A stretch of 64,000 bases of DNA from Agitococcus lubricus (GCF_003051055.1 NZ_QAON01000014.1:40490-104489), one strand, 5' to 3'. Shown: positions 53,610-63,696, numbered from the stretch's first letter. Numbers and translations are program-made. The notes: generated from the sequence alone by a model not told the origin.

Positions 53610-54168
53610 AATGATTAGTGAGCGAGAGGATTTTGCCTTAGAAAATCCCGAAGATAATCGTCTGAGTACTACGCAGTTTTTAGCTAAAAAACCTCAAATG
53701 TTGCAAGTAGGGCAATGGCCATTATTAAGAGTGGGTAATGTTATTCGTTTTATTGAACATGGTGAGACGCTATATCATGTGAAATTAGAATTAAAACATA
53801 AAGAGTTTTGGCACAGCCCAATGCAAATTGTCCAAGTAGAAGTATGGCGACAAGTCGGTGCAGGCGACAAAGTACATGGTTTGCCCAAGGCAGTATTTTT
53901 TGGTTATTTACTACAAGAGTATGGTGCAATTGTCAGCGATTATTTACATACTGATAGTGGTAAACGCTTTTGGTTAGACCGTTGTGCTGAAGCTATTAAT
54001 TATGGGTATCACGTTTATTTTGGTGATTATGCCAATCGACAGCTAGATGAGGTACATAATCGTAGTGAATTACTTGCCCTGTATGACACCTGTTGGGGTG
54101 GTGAGCGCAAACATGAATATAGACGTATGGCGGTTTTATCTCGTCAAAATTTTATGGTAGAGACTTAA
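53602..54168 (+). CDS. Unknown protein embedded in the biotin operon
   Basis: A 188-residue soluble protein with no signal peptide or membrane segment. It begins MPKMISEREDF and contains a beta-rich part (PLLRVGNVIRFI, TLYHVKLELKHKEF) followed by a mixed segment with HGLPKAVFFGYLLQEYGAIV, GKRFWLDRCAEAINYGYHVY and RMAVLSRQNF. I do not recognise a biotin-pathway family; the second half weakly recalls proteins found near mobile DNA, but I cannot name it. Its start overlaps the bioC stop by eight bases, and bioD starts immediately after its stop, so it is firmly part of the operon. Since BioH is present, it is not needed as the pimeloyl esterase. Confidence 0.7.
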   Translation: MPKMISEREDFALENPEDNRLSTTQFLAKKPQMLQVGQWPLLRVGNVIRFIEHGETLYHVKLELKHKEFWHSPMQIVQVEVWRQVGAGDKVHGLPKAVFFGYLLQEYGAIVSDYLHTDSGKRFWLDRCAEAINYGYHVYFGDYANRQLDEVHNRSELLALYDTCWGGERKHEYRRMAVLSRQNFMVET

Positions 54169-54843
54169 ATGCCCACTTATTTTATTGCAGGCACAGATAC
54201 GCATATTGGCAAAACCACCATCGCCTGTGCGTTGTTAGCTAAGGCTCAACAACACGGTTTAAGCACGTTAGGGATAAAACCGATTGCTTCAGGTTGTGAG
54301 ATGACGGATGACGGTTTGCGTAATAGTGACGCTTTAGCCTTGCAAGCGCAAAGCAGCATAAAAGTGCCCTATCAAGAAATTAATCCTGTGACCTTGGCTG
54401 AGCCTTTGTCACCACATATTGCCGCACAACGCGCCAATAAACGTTTAACGATCAATCAATTAGTCGGTTATACCCGCGCCACCTTAAGTCATCGTCCACA
54501 GTTTGCGGTAGTTGAAGGGGCAGGTGGATGGCGTGTGCCAATCAGTGACCGAGAGCTATTATCGGCTTTACCGAAAGAATTAAAGTTACCTGTGGTCTTA
54601 GTGGTGGGCATGCGTTTGGGTTGTCTGAATCATGCCATTTTAACCGCAGAGGCCATTGCGAAAGATGGTTTACGTTTGGCAGGGTGGGTAGCTAATTGTA
54701 TCGACCCAGAAATGGCCGCTTTAGAAGAAAATATAAACACGCTAAAACGTATGTTGCCTGCACCCTGTTTGGGGGTTGTGTCATACCAAACTGCATGTGT
54801 TGAAAGTATAAATATCGCTCAAGGCTTAACCTTGCCAGAATAA
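54169..54843 (+). CDS. bioD: Dethiobiotin synthetase
   Basis: A 224-residue ATP-dependent carboxylase that closes the ureido ring of 7,8-diaminononanoate to form dethiobiotin. The P-loop GTDTHIGKTT lies at 7-16. The conserved KPIASGC (about 39-45), VVEGAGGWRVPI (about 113-124) and GMRLGCLNHA (about 145-154) are visible. It follows the unknown gene without a gap and is the last gene of the unit. bioA, the aminotransferase, is not in the window. Confidence 0.97.
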   Translation: MPTYFIAGTDTHIGKTTIACALLAKAQQHGLSTLGIKPIASGCEMTDDGLRNSDALALQAQSSIKVPYQEINPVTLAEPLSPHIAAQRANKRLTINQLVGYTRATLSHRPQFAVVEGAGGWRVPISDRELLSALPKELKLPVVLVVGMRLGCLNHAILTAEAIAKDGLRLAGWVANCIDPEMAALEENINTLKRMLPAPCLGVVSYQTACVESINIAQGLTLPE

Positions 54844-54882
54844 AAATGCCCTTGTATTCAATGCCCCTGTGTGACGAGACCC

Positions 54883-54902
54883 CGCGCTAACAGATTAGCG
54901 CC
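54883..54902 (+). terminator. Weak terminator after the bio operon
   Basis: GCGCTAA / TTAGCGC around CAGA, followed within 15 bases by a T-rich stretch (GTTTTGCTTTTT). Confidence 0.4.
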
Positions 54903-54968
54903 AAATAAGTTTTGCTTTTTCAGACGACGGATTGCTATTATCCGCGCAGCTTTTTTGGATTAACTGCT

Positions 54969-56351
54969 ATGTCTCAGTGGCCCTTTGGCCGTTTTCTACG
55001 TTCATTTTGCCAAAATTTTTTAGCCTCGCTGATGATGCTCTTAGGCTTAAAACGTGCTTTTCACTATTTGCATCCTACGCCTGTACAATTTTTAACCTTG
55101 TTATTGGGCAGTTTATTAACCAGTCTCAGTTTTGACTTAATCAGTGAAGGCTTGAACGGCGAATTACAGCCTGTGGGTTTTGCAGCCTATCTTATCCCAC
55201 CCTTTTTATTATTAGTGGTGGGTATTTTTATGGCACAGCGTTATGGAGTTTGGCGTTTTATTTTATCGCCTGTCATTTTATGGCTTGCTGCCGATATTAT
55301 TGTGGGGTCTTTACAAACGACAATCCAATGGATAGGTCAAAAAGGGTGGTTACCCGCAGGTTCTGATTTATGGGTGCCCTATATTTATCCTGTCTTATTT
55401 GCATGGCCAACAGCGGCATTGATGTTTTTATTTGGTCGTCAACTGGCATGGCAATGGTGGTTACGTCTTATTAATATCACGCTGGCCGTGAGTGTGTTAT
55501 TTGCATGGTTTACGACATTCTCAGACCAACGCTTATGGTATAGCGTGGAAACAGTTGTGCCTGAAGCCCCGCCTCATATAACCGAAGAAGCAGCCTTTTA
55601 TGTCCAACCCTTATTACTCAATCGTGCTTTAGCACAATTACAAGAGGGTAATGTCGGTCGAACAGATTGGTATTTCTTGGGCGTAGGCGGAGCGGCTTAT
55701 CAACGCGTATTTAGACGTGAAGTAGAGTCTATACAAGGCCTATTTGATACACGGTTTACCACAACGGGTCATTCCTTAGTACTCATCAACGATGATGACA
55801 CCACACTCAGTCAACCCATTGCCACACGCACGAGTATTAGTAAAGCGCTAGAAGCGATTGGCAAAAAGATGAATAAAGACGAAGATGTTTTATTCTTGTT
55901 TTTAACCTCACACGGTAGCTCTGATGGGGTATTTGAACTCAGCCATGAACCCTTACAAATACAAAGTTTGACGCCACAGTGGTTACGAGACGAATTAGAT
56001 AAAGCCGATATTCGTTGGCGCGTCGTGGTCATTTCTTCGTGTTATTCGGGGGCGTTTATTCCCGCTTTACAAAATAGCAGCAGCCTGATTATTACCGCAG
56101 CCGAAGCCACTAAGGCTTCTTTTGGTTGTACGGATGATGCGGATTTTACCTATTTTGGCCGTGCCTTTTTTGATGAAGCGTTACGTCAAGAACACTCGTT
56201 GATAGACGCCTTTCGCGCCGCTAAAGACATTATTGCAATGCGTGAACAAGAGGAAGGATTTACCCCCTCACAGCCGCAGTTATCCTTAGGGGCAGACATG
56301 GAAAAGCAGTTGCCTAAGTTTGAGCAAGAACTGTTTCCACCTGAAGATTAA
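54969..56351 (+). CDS. Membrane-anchored C13 (legumain/caspase-like) peptidase
   Basis: A 460-residue protein. About five hydrophobic helices occupy residues 30-185; a soluble C-terminal domain follows. That domain carries the Cys-protease signature of family C13: His315 in LTSHGSSDG and Cys358 in VISSCYSGAF, in a fold related to caspases and gingipains. The role of bacterial C13 proteins is poorly known. The ATG at 54969 (MSQWPFGRF) is chosen; a TTG upstream would add 19 residues. It is separated from bioD by 125 bp. Confidence 0.85.
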   Translation: MSQWPFGRFLRSFCQNFLASLMMLLGLKRAFHYLHPTPVQFLTLLLGSLLTSLSFDLISEGLNGELQPVGFAAYLIPPFLLLVVGIFMAQRYGVWRFILSPVILWLAADIIVGSLQTTIQWIGQKGWLPAGSDLWVPYIYPVLFAWPTAALMFLFGRQLAWQWWLRLINITLAVSVLFAWFTTFSDQRLWYSVETVVPEAPPHITEEAAFYVQPLLLNRALAQLQEGNVGRTDWYFLGVGGAAYQRVFRREVESIQGLFDTRFTTTGHSLVLINDDDTTLSQPIATRTSISKALEAIGKKMNKDEDVLFLFLTSHGSSDGVFELSHEPLQIQSLTPQWLRDELDKADIRWRVVVISSCYSGAFIPALQNSSSLIITAAEATKASFGCTDDADFTYFGRAFFDEALRQEHSLIDAFRAAKDIIAMREQEEGFTPSQPQLSLGADMEKQLPKFEQELFPPED

Positions 56352-56410
56352 TCTAGAAAACTCTCCGCTGTAGACACTCAATCCGTGCATACAGGGGAGA
56401 GAGGTAGGTC

Positions 56411-56899
56411 TTATTTTTCGCAGAAGGCTTTAATAGAACGGTTAGTTTCGTCTAATTTACTGGTTCGTTCTTCTTCAGACAGTGTACGGACTTCGCCTTT
56501 TTCATCTTGAATACGAATGCGGCCACCCTTATCAGATAAGGCAGACGCATCTTGTTTTAATTTAGCACAACGTTCTTTGTATTGTTCGGGCGCATCATTA
56601 GCTGCCATTTTCTCGCCAACTTTTTTCACGCCTTCTTTGCTATCTTTTTTGTCTTCATCTAATTTGGCTTTGGCCGCGCTACGTTGTTTTTCTAAGTTGG
56701 TAATGGCATTAGCGCTGTCGCTTGGCACACGGGTACTGACGTTGACGGTTTGTGTTTTTAGCTTGGTAGTATCATCGGGCGGGCTTTGTGAGTAGTGAGT
56801 GACGCCTTTTTCATCTACCCACTTAAAAAATTGGTCGCCTGCATGAGCATTAAACATCACACTGGTAAAAAGACTGATTGTTATTAGCGTTTTTTTCAT
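56411..56899 (-). CDS. DUF4124-family exported protein
   Basis: A 162-residue protein with a signal peptide (about 1-20, ending AHA) followed directly by a DUF4124 domain (FFKWVDEKGVTHYSQSPP). The remainder is a charged helical segment rich in Lys, Asp, Glu and Ala (about 75-125). DUF4124 domains occur in periplasmic proteins of unknown function. The ATG at 56899 gives the natural signal peptide, and the longer frame upstream is rejected. It converges on the C13 peptidase gene. Confidence 0.8.
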   Translation of the reverse strand: MKKTLITISLFTSVMFNAHAGDQFFKWVDEKGVTHYSQSPPDDTTKLKTQTVNVSTRVPSDSANAITNLEKQRSAAKAKLDEDKKDSKEGVKKVGEKMAANDAPEQYKERCAKLKQDASALSDKGGRIRIQDEKGEVRTLSEEERTSKLDETNRSIKAFCEK

Positions 56900-57509
56900 C
56901 TGCCATTTGCTCCCATCATGGGCAAAACGATATGGGCATGACATGGTGCTTACAAGCCAAGTGACGCATGTCAACGGAAAATAATGGGCTAGAGTCTGTA
57001 GATGAGTCGTCAGACCCTACTCAATAGATAGCTATGATGATAGCAGATCCACTGGTTTTGCCTCTATATCTATTCAAAACACTATAGCCGCTTTCGAGCC
57101 ACTTGATAAGTCAGCCAACAAGCCTAAACGCCAATTCCATCAATATGCTGACAAAAAAATACAAAGAAGATGAGCCAAGACAAAGACTAGGCAATGAGAA
57201 GACCGTCTTTTTTACAGATGGATTAGATTAAGACTTGACAGAAGCCCTGTGAACATCAAAAATGCTTCCCTTTTTAGTGGCGAGATTGTTGGCCAACAAG
57301 TCACCCTCTTGTTGAACACAATCATGGCAACGCGCTGCTTAAGTTGGCCGAACGCAATTTAGGCATACACACTCGTCAAATATAATTAGTGACAAACCCG
57401 TCCTAAGACGCTAGGTATTGACCCCAATACATGCAAAACGAGTCAAGCAAAGCCCCCCTAGTTTTATCTATACAGACACTCGCGTCTGTAATCTTTAAGG
57501 GTGATAGTC
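56900..57509. other. 610-bp region upstream of ilvI
   Basis: AT-rich and without an open frame of note. It holds a 26-bp stretch with both ends of the 267-bp element (56992-57017) and must contain the ilv promoter. A TTGACA at 57235-57240 has no good -10 partner, and I find no clear leader peptide or attenuator. Confidence 0.4.
56992..57017. mobile_element. Possible minimal remnant of the 267-bp MITE-like element
   Basis: Between TA at 56990-56991 and TA at 57018-57019 the sequence reads GAGTCTGTAGAT...GTCGTCAGACCC. The ends match the terminal repeats GGGTCTGTTGAC / GTCAACAGACCC at most positions, with almost nothing between. It could be an internally deleted copy or coincidence. Confidence 0.35.
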
Positions 57510-59234
57510 GTGGAACTTTTATCTGGTGGTGAAATGCTTATCCGCGCCCTCGCTGATGAGGGAGTGGAGTTTATCTTTGGGTACCCAGGTGGTGCAGTAT
57601 TGCATATTTATGATGCAATTTTTCAGCAAGACCGTGTTAAGCATATTTTAGTGCGTCATGAGCAAGCCGCAGGTCACATGGCCGATGGTTATTCGCGTTC
57701 AACAGGCAAAACGGGGGTGGTCTTAGTCACTTCTGGGCCGGGTGCTACCAATACGGTGACGCCGATTGCAACGGCTTATATGGACTCTATCCCGATGGTG
57801 ATTATTTCGGGACAAGTACCGTCACATCTCATTGGTGAAGATGCCTTCCAAGAAACCGATATGGTGGGGATTTCGCGTCCAATCGTGAAGCATAGCTTTC
57901 AAATCCGCCATGCGTCTGAAATTCCAGCCGTGGTTAAAAAAGCCTTTTATTTGGCTGCTTCTGGTCGTCCAGGCCCTGTGGTTATTGATATTCCTAAAAA
58001 CTGTACCGCACCTAACGAGAAATTCCCTTACGAATATCCCGAAAAAGTGAAGTTGCGTTCGTACAATCCTCCTAGTCGTGGTCATGCAGGGCAGATTAAA
58101 AAGGCAGTGGATGAGTTAATTCAAGCCAAACGCCCGATTATTTACACAGGCGGTGGGGTAGTACAAGGCAATGCCTCAGCCTTACTCACCGAATTAGCGC
58201 AGTTACTCAACTATCCTGTCACTAACACCTTAATGGGCTTAGGTGCATACCCAGGTTCTGACCGTCAATTCGTTGGGATGTTAGGCATGCACGGCACCTA
58301 CGAAGCCAACATGACCATGCACCATGCAGACTTAATTTTGGCGATTGGTGCCCGTTTTGATGACCGTATCACCAATAACCCGAAAAAATTCTGCCCACAA
58401 GCCAAAGTCATTCATATTGATATTGACCCAGCAACCATTTCTAAAACTATCACAGCGCATATTCCCATTGTGGGGGCTGTAGAGCCTGTATTGGCAGAAA
58501 TGTTAGCGCAGTTAAAACAAATGGGTGTGAATAAGCCCAATCCAGACGCAATTGCCGCTTGGTGGAAACAAATTGATGCATGGCGTGCACATCATGGCTT
58601 GCGTTATGAACCTGCGCAGCCGGGTGAAATGAAGCCACAACAAGTCGTTGAAATGTTGTACAAAGTCACAGAAGGTAAAGCCATTGTCACCTCTGACGTG
58701 GGTCAACACCAGATGTTTGCTGCCTTGTACTACAAATATGACCGTCCACGTCAATGGATTAACTCAGGTGGCTTGGGCACGATGGGCTTTGGATTACCTT
58801 CGGCAATGGGTTGTGTCATGGCCTTTCCTGAAGAGACCGTTGTTTGTATTACAGGCGAAGCCTCGATTCAAATGAATATCCAAGAGTTATCAACCTGTTT
58901 GCAATATAACTTGCCAGTCAAAATTGTTAACTTAAATAACCGTTCTTTAGGGATGGTGAAACAATGGCAAGATATGCAGTACGAAGGTCGTCACTCCAAT
59001 TCTTATATGGACTCTTTGCCTGATTTTGTCAAATTGGTCGAAGCCTATGGCCACGTTGGCATGAAAATCACCGATGCAAACGAACTAGAAAGCAAAATGC
59101 GCGAAGCCTTTGCCATGAAAGACCGTTTGGTATTTATGGATATTTATGTTGACCAATTCGAACACGTGTATCCGATGTTGATTGCCAACCAATCCATGCG
59201 CGATATGTGGTTATCGAAAACGGAGCGTACTTAA
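57510..59234 (+). CDS. ilvI: Acetolactate synthase, large (catalytic) subunit
   Basis: A 574-residue ThDP-dependent enzyme making acetolactate and acetohydroxybutyrate for valine, leucine and isoleucine. The catalytic Glu51 lies in [19 protein letters not shown] and central domains follow. The ThDP motif near 449 reads GEAS instead of the usual GDGS, then SIQMNIQEL and [16 protein letters not shown]. The start GTG at 57510 ([10 protein letters not shown]) matches IlvI starts and has AAGGG eight nt upstream. The small-subunit gene follows after two bases. Confidence 0.96.
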   Translation: MELLSGGEMLIRALADEGVEFIFGYPGGAVLHIYDAIFQQDRVKHILVRHEQAAGHMADGYSRSTGKTGVVLVTSGPGATNTVTPIATAYMDSIPMVIISGQVPSHLIGEDAFQETDMVGISRPIVKHSFQIRHASEIPAVVKKAFYLAASGRPGPVVIDIPKNCTAPNEKFPYEYPEKVKLRSYNPPSRGHAGQIKKAVDELIQAKRPIIYTGGGVVQGNASALLTELAQLLNYPVTNTLMGLGAYPGSDRQFVGMLGMHGTYEANMTMHHADLILAIGARFDDRITNNPKKFCPQAKVIHIDIDPATISKTITAHIPIVGAVEPVLAEMLAQLKQMGVNKPNPDAIAAWWKQIDAWRAHHGLRYEPAQPGEMKPQQVVEMLYKVTEGKAIVTSDVGQHQMFAALYYKYDRPRQWINSGGLGTMGFGLPSAMGCVMAFPEETVVCITGEASIQMNIQELSTCLQYNLPVKIVNLNNRSLGMVKQWQDMQYEGRHSNSYMDSLPDFVKLVEAYGHVGMKITDANELESKMREAFAMKDRLVFMDIYVDQFEHVYPMLIANQSMRDMWLSKTERT

Positions 59235-59236
59235 TC

Positions 59237-59728
59237 ATGCGCCATATTATTTCTGTATTAATTGAAAACGAAGCGGGCGCATTGTCACGTTTGGTCGGTT
59301 TGTTTAGTCAACGTGGTTACAACATCGAGACCTTAACCGTTGCCCCGACTGACGATGCTACTTTGTCGCGTTTAACCTTAACTACATCAGGCGATGACCA
59401 CAAAATTGAGCAAGTCACCAAACAGCTCAATAAATTGGTTGAAGTCGTCAAAGTGGTCGACTTAAGCGAAGGTGAGCACATTGAGCGTGAGTTGATGCTG
59501 ATTAAAGTCAAAGCGACGGGTGCAATCCGCGCTGAAATCAAACGCACCGCAGACATTTTCCGTGGCCAAATTGTGGATGTGACCTCCACAACGTATACCA
59601 TTCAATTAGCGGGTACTTCCGACAAACTGGATGCCTTTATTGAGGCCTTATCCGAAACCACGATTTTAGAAGTGGTACGCAGTGGCGTGTCGGGTATTGC
59701 ACGTGGCGAGAAAGTATTAAGTATTTAA
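59237..59728 (+). CDS. ilvH: Acetolactate synthase, small (regulatory) subunit
   Basis: A 163-residue regulatory partner of IlvI, binding valine through its N-terminal ACT domain (about 1-75: IISVLIENEAGALSRLVGLF, then NIETLTVAP). The C-terminal domain (about 80-160) ends GVSGIARGEK. ATG 59237 starts two bases after the ilvI stop, so the two are made together. Confidence 0.97.
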   Translation: MRHIISVLIENEAGALSRLVGLFSQRGYNIETLTVAPTDDATLSRLTLTTSGDDHKIEQVTKQLNKLVEVVKVVDLSEGEHIERELMLIKVKATGAIRAEIKRTADIFRGQIVDVTSTTYTIQLAGTSDKLDAFIEALSETTILEVVRSGVSGIARGEKVLSI

Positions 59729-59735
59729 TGTTACG

Positions 59736-59813
59736 CCTCCCTCTTATTAAGGGGGAGGTTGGGAAGGGGGATTTTAGACCCCACCCTGACCCTCCCCTAA
59801 ATTTAGGGGAAGG
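59736..59813. repeat. GC-rich palindromic repeat between ilvH and ilvC
   Basis: CCTCCCTCTTATTAAGGGGGAGG and a further palindrome CTCCCCTAAATTTAGGGGA flank a GGGGG...CCCC segment. It is similar in design and sequence to the repeat at 50795-50886. Confidence 0.75.
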
Positions 59814-59831
59814 AATCTATTCACCCCAATC

Positions 59832-59857
59832 AGAAAGCACGGTGCTTTCTTCGTTTT
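59832..59857 (+). terminator. Terminator-like hairpin upstream of ilvC
   Basis: AGAAAGCA / TGCTTTCT followed by TCGTTTTT, 16 bp before the ilvC start. It may end the ilvIH transcript or act as an attenuator. Confidence 0.6.
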
Positions 59858-59863
59858 TATTGA

Positions 59864-60889
<1,026 letters not shown>

Positions 60890-60946
60890 TTAATAAGCCA
60901 CTTACTCATCGCATTTTACCAAGTATGATGAGTCAAGGTTTAAGAG

Positions 60947-60975
60947 AGCGTACTGCAAAACAGTACGCTTTTTTT
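60947..60975 (+). terminator. Terminator after ilvC
   Basis: Perfect nine-bp stem AGCGTACTG / CAGTACGCT around CAAAA, followed by a T-run. It lies 57 bp after the ilvC stop. Confidence 0.88.
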
Positions 60976-61128
60976 ATATATACGTACCGAACATAGAGCG
61001 TTTGAACATAACAAACTAAACCTATATGTGAAAAATTCTATGTCTGTAAAAGCGATTTTTTATTGTCAGTGTAACAAAGCCATACCTTTGATAGTCTAAT
61101 CGTCAAGAAAGTCATAGCACCAAATGCA

Positions 61129-61153
61129 AATGCTGTTTATTATCAGCATTTTT
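61129..61153 (+). terminator. Hairpin with T-run just before pssA
   Basis: AATGCTG / CAGCATT around an eight-base loop, followed by TTT, 20 bp upstream of the pssA start. It may attenuate readthrough from the ilv side. Confidence 0.4.
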
Positions 61154-61173
61154 CTAATGCTGAGTATTTGGGT

Positions 61174-61986
61174 ATGCATAAGCCGACAGATGAACAAGAT
61201 GATGACTATAACGGCATCACCTTTGAAGTAGTCGAAGAAGAAGCCAATGCAGAAGGTAAAAAGGTCAGAAATAAGGGTATTTACTTACTGCCAAACTTAT
61301 TTACCACCGCTGCTTTATTTTCTGGGTTTTACGCCATTATTGCATCTATGCAAGGACGTTTTGAACCTGCGGCTATAGCCATATTTTGTGCAGCATTATT
61401 TGATGGCATGGATGGACGTGTAGCACGAATGACCAATACCCAAAGTGCGTTTGGGGAGCAATATGACTCCTTATCTGACCTCGTGTCGTTTGGTGTAGCA
61501 CCCGCTTTATTAGTATTCAGCTGGAGTCTACAAACATTGGGTAAGTTTGGTTGGATTTGTGCCTTTATTTATACCGTATGTGCAGCCTTTCGTTTAGCAC
61601 GTTTTAATGTTCAGATTGGCAGTGTTGATAAACGTTATTTTATTGGGTTGGCCAGTCCTTTAGCCGCAGCAATCATTGCCAGCATGGTCTGGGCGGGTTT
61701 TGACAACCAACTCGCTAATCGTGAACGCGAGCTAGCGATTGGGGCAGCAATGATTACGGTATTTACAGGCTTTTTAATGGTCAGTAACTTTAAGTTTTAT
61801 AGCTTCAAAGAATTAGACCGTAGTCGTGTCCCGTTTGCCATGATGTTACCTATCGTCTTAGGTATGGGCATCATTAACTATAATTTACCGATTGGTCTGT
61901 TGGCTGTATCCGTTGTTTATGCTTTATCAGCACCGAGTACAGCCTTATGGTACAAATTACGTCCCAAAGCAGCCTCATCATCCTAG
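61174..61986 (+). CDS. pssA: CDP-diacylglycerol-serine O-phosphatidyltransferase
   Basis: A 270-residue inner-membrane enzyme of the CDP-alcohol phosphatidyltransferase family; it makes phosphatidylserine, the precursor of phosphatidylethanolamine. An acidic N-terminus (about 1-30) precedes six to eight helices. The signature D-G-x2-A-R-x8-G-x3-D-x3-D is complete: Asp80, Gly81, Ala84, Arg85, Gly94, Asp98, Asp102. NLFTTAALFSGFYAI precedes it, as in PssA of the membrane type. The ATG at 61174 is chosen over a TTG at 61168. msrP follows after 25 bp. Confidence 0.92.
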   Translation: MHKPTDEQDDDYNGITFEVVEEEANAEGKKVRNKGIYLLPNLFTTAALFSGFYAIIASMQGRFEPAAIAIFCAALFDGMDGRVARMTNTQSAFGEQYDSLSDLVSFGVAPALLVFSWSLQTLGKFGWICAFIYTVCAAFRLARFNVQIGSVDKRYFIGLASPLAAAIIASMVWAGFDNQLANRERELAIGAAMITVFTGFLMVSNFKFYSFKELDRSRVPFAMMLPIVLGMGIINYNLPIGLLAVSVVYALSAPSTALWYKLRPKAASSS

Positions 61987-62011
61987 CGGCTTGGGGCAAA
62001 GGAGCATCGAG

Positions 62012-63019
62012 ATGATTATTCGCTATTCCCAAACCAATGCCCCATTAAGCAGCGAAATCACCCCAGAAAGCATTTACCATGAGCGGCGTTCACTCCTAAA
62101 GAGTTTAGGGTACGTGGGCGCAAGTGCTTTGTTAAGCCCTTATATCGCACAAGCGGCAGAAAGTACCTATGTCGCAGCCCCCGAACGCTCAAATGTACCG
62201 ACATGGCTCAAACAACAAATTCAGCAGAGACAGTTACAAGCTAACCGTACAGGCGAGGCATTGACTCCCTACGAATCAGTCAGTACCTATAATAATTTTT
62301 ATGAATTTGGCTTAGACAAAAGTGACCCATCAGAAAAGGCGGGTAGTCTAAAAACCGAGCCGTGGACAGTGACTGTTGAAGGCTTATGTCAAAAGAAAGG
62401 GACATTTACGCTAGAGGATATAGTAAAGCCACATGCACTTGAAGACCGTATTTATCGTTTTCGTTGTGTAGAAGCATGGTCAATGGTTGTACCGTGGTTG
62501 GGTTTTTCGCTTGCAGACCTCATTAAACGCTTCCAACCCAGTGCTGAGGCAAAATATATAGAGTTCACAACCTTAGTGGACAAAACACAATTTCCTAATC
62601 AACGAACCAATGCGCTCGATTGGCCTTATGTTGAAGGCTTACGCTTAGACGAAGCGATGAATCCTTTAACCTTGATTGCAGTTGGTGTTTATGGCCGCAG
62701 TTTGCCTGCTCAGAATGGCGCACCCTTACGTTTGATTGTACCGTGGAAATATGGATTTAAAAGTATTAAATCGATTGTCAAAATTCGCTTTACGGCCACA
62801 CAACCCAAAACGACATGGGCAATAATGGCACCACGGGAATACGGATTTTATGCCAATGTCAATCCTGCGGTAGACCATCCACGCTGGTCGCAAGCCCGTG
62901 AGCGACGCTTGCCTGCCAGTTTATTTAATCCGAATTGGCAACCAACTTTAGCGTTTAATGGATACAGTAAAGAAGTAGCTGCCATGTATCGTCATATGGA
63001 TTTAAGGCAGTATTTTTAA
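62012..63019 (+). CDS. msrP: Protein-methionine-sulfoxide reductase catalytic subunit MsrP
   Basis: A 335-residue periplasmic molybdoenzyme that repairs oxidised methionines in exported proteins. The twin-arginine signal ERRSLLKSLG (Arg25, Arg26) directs folded export by Tat. The Moco-binding Cys152 stands in FRCVEAWSMVVPW. Other features are YNNFYEFGLDKSDPSE near 92-107 and GAPLRLIVPWKYGFKS near 235-250. The ATG at 62012 has AAAGGAG eight nt upstream; longer frames overlapping pssA are rejected. Its stop overlaps the msrQ start by one base. Confidence 0.96.
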   Translation: MIIRYSQTNAPLSSEITPESIYHERRSLLKSLGYVGASALLSPYIAQAAESTYVAAPERSNVPTWLKQQIQQRQLQANRTGEALTPYESVSTYNNFYEFGLDKSDPSEKAGSLKTEPWTVTVEGLCQKKGTFTLEDIVKPHALEDRIYRFRCVEAWSMVVPWLGFSLADLIKRFQPSAEAKYIEFTTLVDKTQFPNQRTNALDWPYVEGLRLDEAMNPLTLIAVGVYGRSLPAQNGAPLRLIVPWKYGFKSIKSIVKIRFTATQPKTTWAIMAPREYGFYANVNPAVDHPRWSQARERRLPASLFNPNWQPTLAFNGYSKEVAAMYRHMDLRQYF

Positions 63020-63624
63020 TGACGCAAAAGCAATGGATTGGCTATAGCAAGCCTCTGATTTTTTTATTGCTCTGTTTGCCTACGGTTTGGCTCGTATTAT
63101 CCGCCTACCAGCAAAATTTGGGCGCAGACCCTGCCAAAAAACTCGTAGATGAAACAGGCTTATGGGCATTAAGAATATTGTTATTGTCCTTAGCCATGAC
63201 CCCCTTCAGATATTGGACAGGTTCTGGGGTGTGGCTGCATTATCGTCGCATGTTGGGATTATTTGCATTTTACTATGTCGTTTTACATTTGCTCAGTTAT
63301 ACCTTTTTGCTGTTTGGTGCTAATTGGTCGTATCTCCAGCAAGAATTGACTAAACGACCCTACATTATTGTCGGTTTTAGTGCTTTTTTACTCTTAATCC
63401 CGTTAGCTTTAACATCAACTAAAAACTGGCAGCGACGTTTGGGGCAAAGATGGCGTAAGTTACATCAATTAGTTTACCTGATTGCCTTATTAGCCATGTT
63501 ACATGTGATTTGGTTAAAAAAACTCGGTGTATGGGCTGTCTGGCCGTATGCCTTATGTTTATTCATTTTACTTGCCGAACGTATACGCCAATATCAACTT
63601 AAACAGCAAAACTCGTTCAAATAA
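63019..63624 (+). CDS. msrQ: Heme-containing membrane subunit MsrQ
   Basis: A 201-residue inner-membrane b-type cytochrome of the ferric-reductase-like family that passes electrons from the quinone pool to MsrP. About six helices are present. Heme-ligand His candidates are in YVVLHLLSY near 85 and LHQLVYLIALLAMLHVIWL near 148-166. WRKLHQLVY is a family hallmark. Coupled to msrP through TAATG. Confidence 0.95.
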   Translation: MTQKQWIGYSKPLIFLLLCLPTVWLVLSAYQQNLGADPAKKLVDETGLWALRILLLSLAMTPFRYWTGSGVWLHYRRMLGLFAFYYVVLHLLSYTFLLFGANWSYLQQELTKRPYIIVGFSAFLLLIPLALTSTKNWQRRLGQRWRKLHQLVYLIALLAMLHVIWLKKLGVWAVWPYALCLFILLAERIRQYQLKQQNSFK

Positions 63625-63696
63625 GAGACAAAATGCGCTTTTTTTATACTTCATGGGTAAAAAATGAACGCTTGAAGATTTTATTTGAATAATCCT

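Noticed and set aside
57235..57263. TTGACA upstream of ilvI as the ilv promoter
   Set aside because: No acceptable -10 hexamer lies 15-19 bp downstream, so the promoter remains unassigned.
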